Shown here: one piece after another, positions 4,944-6,078 of the stretch
Layout of the letters: every line of letters begins with the position of its first letter
Position numbering within the stretch: position 1 is the stretch's first letter
Assembly: GCA_023387555.1 (NCBI GenBank)
Contig: JAEWHY010000426.1
Location: 1-6,078, forward strand
Source of the DNA: Pseudomonadota bacterium
GTDB lineage: Bacteria > Pseudomonadota > Alphaproteobacteria > Rhizobiales > Xanthobacteraceae
Direction: 5' to 3'
Length of the DNA: 6,078 nucleotides
The notes under the pieces: generated by a model
Told to the model about the DNA's origin: nothing
Databases searched by the model: none
What the model saw: only the letters and a program-made list of their open reading frames with translations
Translations under genes and position numbers: made by a program

Positions 4944-5870
4944 ATGGAAAGCCTCGCCAATCTCGAATCCTTCGCCCGCAGCGCGGAACTCGGCAGCTTC
5001 TCCGCGGCGGCGCGCCAGCTCGGCCTGACCCCGGCGGCGGTCAGCCGCAACATCGGGGTGCTGGAACGCAACCTCGGCATCCGGCTGTTTCACCGGTCGA
5101 CCCGGAAGCTTGCCCTGACCGACGAAGGCGAGCGCTTCCTCCAGGCCATCGGCGACCATCTCAATGCGTTGCGGGCGGCGGTGGTGGACGTCGCGCCAGG
5201 CGGGGAGCCCGCGGGCGCCATCAAGTTGAGCGTGAGCCGCGATTTCGGCATCGCTCATATCCTGCCGCTGCTGCCGGACTTCATGCGCCGCTATCCGCGG
5301 GTGCGGCCGGATTGCCGTTTCGAAAGCCGGCAGGTCGATCTGATCGCCGAGGGGTATGACGCGGCGATCGGCGGCGGCTTCGATTTGTCGGGCGGCCTGA
5401 CGTCGCGGGTGCTGGCGCCGCTGCATGTCATCGCGGTGGCGACGCCGGCCTTCATGCGGGGCCGCACACCGCCGGTCGATCCGTCGGACCTTGCGGGCTT
5501 CGACGGCGTGGTGATGCGCTCGCAGCGCACCGGCCGCATTCCAAGGCGCATCATGCGCGATGCCGAAGGCAACGAGGTCGCGGCGCCGCAGAAGGAAACC
5601 GTCGTGGTCGACGATGCGGCGGCGATGTCGAGGGCCGCGCAGCTCGGCCTTGGCGTCGCGCTGCTGTCGGTGCCCGATGCGCTGCGCGATCTGGAGAGCG
5701 GCGCCTTGGTGCGCCTCTTGCCGCGCTGGTACGGCGATCTCGGTTCGATCTCGCTGTATTATGCGAGCCGGACCATGCTTCCGTCCAAGACCCGCGTGTT
5801 CATCGATCACGTCGCCGACGTGTTCCGCCGCGAGCGGCTCGCCGAACGCTTCGCGGGAAGCATCGGCTGA
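4944..5870 (+). CDS. LysR-family transcriptional regulator
   Basis: The 308-residue product has the standard LysR lay-out. The winged helix-turn-helix occupies about 1-60, with the recognition region SFSAAARQLGLTPAAVSRNI (19-37), then LERNLGIRLFHRSTRKLALTDEG (40-62), followed by a linker helix (63-85) and a two-lobe effector domain (about 90-298). In the effector domain IKLSVSRDFGIAHILPLLPD (93-111) is the first strand and helix, YDAAIGGG (138-145) the hinge region, and GLGVALLSV (235-243) the late strand; the pattern is that of the CrgA/DsdC-like branch, whose ligands are small acids or unknown. It most likely controls the divergent hydrolase/oxidoreductase pair and its own gene. The ATG at 4944 fits the family N-terminus exactly; there is no Shine-Dalgarno, and a GATAAT -10-like hexamer ends 5 bp before it, so translation from a leaderless or very short leader is possible. 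Its stop is 36 bp from the convergent next gene. Confidence 0.95.
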   Translation: MESLANLESFARSAELGSFSAAARQLGLTPAAVSRNIGVLERNLGIRLFHRSTRKLALTDEGERFLQAIGDHLNALRAAVVDVAPGGEPAGAIKLSVSRDFGIAHILPLLPDFMRRYPRVRPDCRFESRQVDLIAEGYDAAIGGGFDLSGGLTSRVLAPLHVIAVATPAFMRGRTPPVDPSDLAGFDGVVMRSQRTGRIPRRIMRDAEGNEVAAPQKETVVVDDAAAMSRAAQLGLGVALLSVPDALRDLESGALVRLLPRWYGDLGSISLYYASRTMLPSKTRVFIDHVADVFRRERLAERFAGSIG

Positions 5871-5906
5871 CGGCCGCTTGCGCCAGCCGATAAAGGTCAG
5901 CCGCGC

Positions 5907-6078
5907 CTATTCCGCCTTGGCGCCGGAGAAGGCGACGACATCGGCATAGCGCTTCATTTCCTTCACGATGAAGTCCCGCGTCGCGGCGCGCGACGTCGCC
6001 ATCACCTCGACGCCCTGCTTGGTCAGCGCCTCCTTGACCTCCGGCAGGTTCAGCACCTCGACGAACACCGTGTTGAGC
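5907..6078 (-). CDS. Bug/TctC-family tripartite tricarboxylate transporter substrate-binding protein, C-terminal fragment
   Basis: This is the 3' end of a minus-strand gene whose start lies beyond the window; the last 56 residues end at the TAG at 5909-5907. The fragment begins LNTVFVEVLNLPEVKEALTK and continues QGVEVMATS, then FIVKEMKRYADVV, and ends SGAKAE. The order 'leucine-rich helix, pEV..L..QGVEv, F...E..R...VV..aG' is characteristic of the end of Bug (Bordetella uptake gene)/TctC periplasmic binding proteins, which capture carboxylates or similar small molecules for TctAB-type membrane transporters or act as orphan binding proteins. Full-length members are about 320 residues with a signal peptide, which cannot be seen here. 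It is convergent with the LysR gene and on the opposite strand, so any functional tie with the hydrolase unit is speculative. Confidence 0.82.
   Translation of the reverse strand, partial: LNTVFVEVLNLPEVKEALTKQGVEVMATSRAATRDFIVKEMKRYADVVAFSGAKAE

Noticed and set aside
4920..5810. 296-residue minus-strand open frame opposite the LysR gene
   Set aside because: His/Arg/Ala-rich mirror of a clear LysR coding frame; no recognisable domain.
5864..5889. Hairpin CGGCTG...CAGCCG between the LysR gene and the TctC-type gene as a terminator
   Set aside because: Only 6 bp with a 14-nt loop and no T-run on either strand; not convincing.

Overview
The window reads as GC-rich chromosomal DNA of an alphaproteobacterium, most likely of the Bradyrhizobium/Rhodopseudomonas group (Hyphomicrobiales). 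This rests on the codon bias towards G/C in third position, on the encoded families (DUF883/YqjE-type membrane proteins, a Bug/TctC solute-binding protein, LysR regulators, GatB/YqeY protein), and on an intergenic palindromic repeat of the GTCATTCCGG...CCGGAATGAC type that I associate with that group. The taxonomic call is inference; there is no rRNA or other marker here.

Layout, left to right. (1) 1-158: the 3' end of a plus-strand cysteine-rich, probably exported protein, followed by a strong terminator-like hairpin (182-226). (2) 260-712: a GatB/YqeY-domain protein. (3) 734-843: a compound palindromic repeat between two convergent genes. (4) 850-1503, minus: a heme-binding beta-barrel (nitrobindin-like) protein. 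(5) 1703-2739, plus: a compact three-gene operon of a 78-residue charged helical protein, a DUF883/ElaB/YqjD-like tail-anchored protein and a YqjE/holin-III-like two-helix membrane protein. (6) 2747-3283, minus: a family I inorganic pyrophosphatase, convergent with the operon across only 7 bp. (7) 3561-4841, minus: an NAD(P)-binding F420-oxidoreductase-like protein lying downstream of a YcaC-type isochorismatase-family hydrolase. (8) 4944-5870, plus: a LysR regulator divergent from that pair across 102 bp that contain a LysR-type dyad. (9) 5907-6078, minus: the C-terminal end of a Bug/TctC tripartite tricarboxylate transporter binding protein.

Two units look functional as groups. The 1703-2739 operon resembles the E. 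coli yqjD-yqjE neighbourhood and probably makes an inner-membrane-associated, possibly stress or stationary-phase, complex; its first member has no family I recognise. The 3561-5870 block looks like a small regulated catabolic or detoxification unit: a hydrolase plus an NAD(P)-dependent oxidoreductase under a divergent LysR regulator, substrate unknown. The rest is ordinary housekeeping or accessory chromosome. I see no mobile element, phage gene, CRISPR array, tRNA or rRNA, and nothing that I could honestly present as a wholly new system; the best candidates for a second look are the three-gene membrane module, the compound palindrome and the divergent LysR control region.
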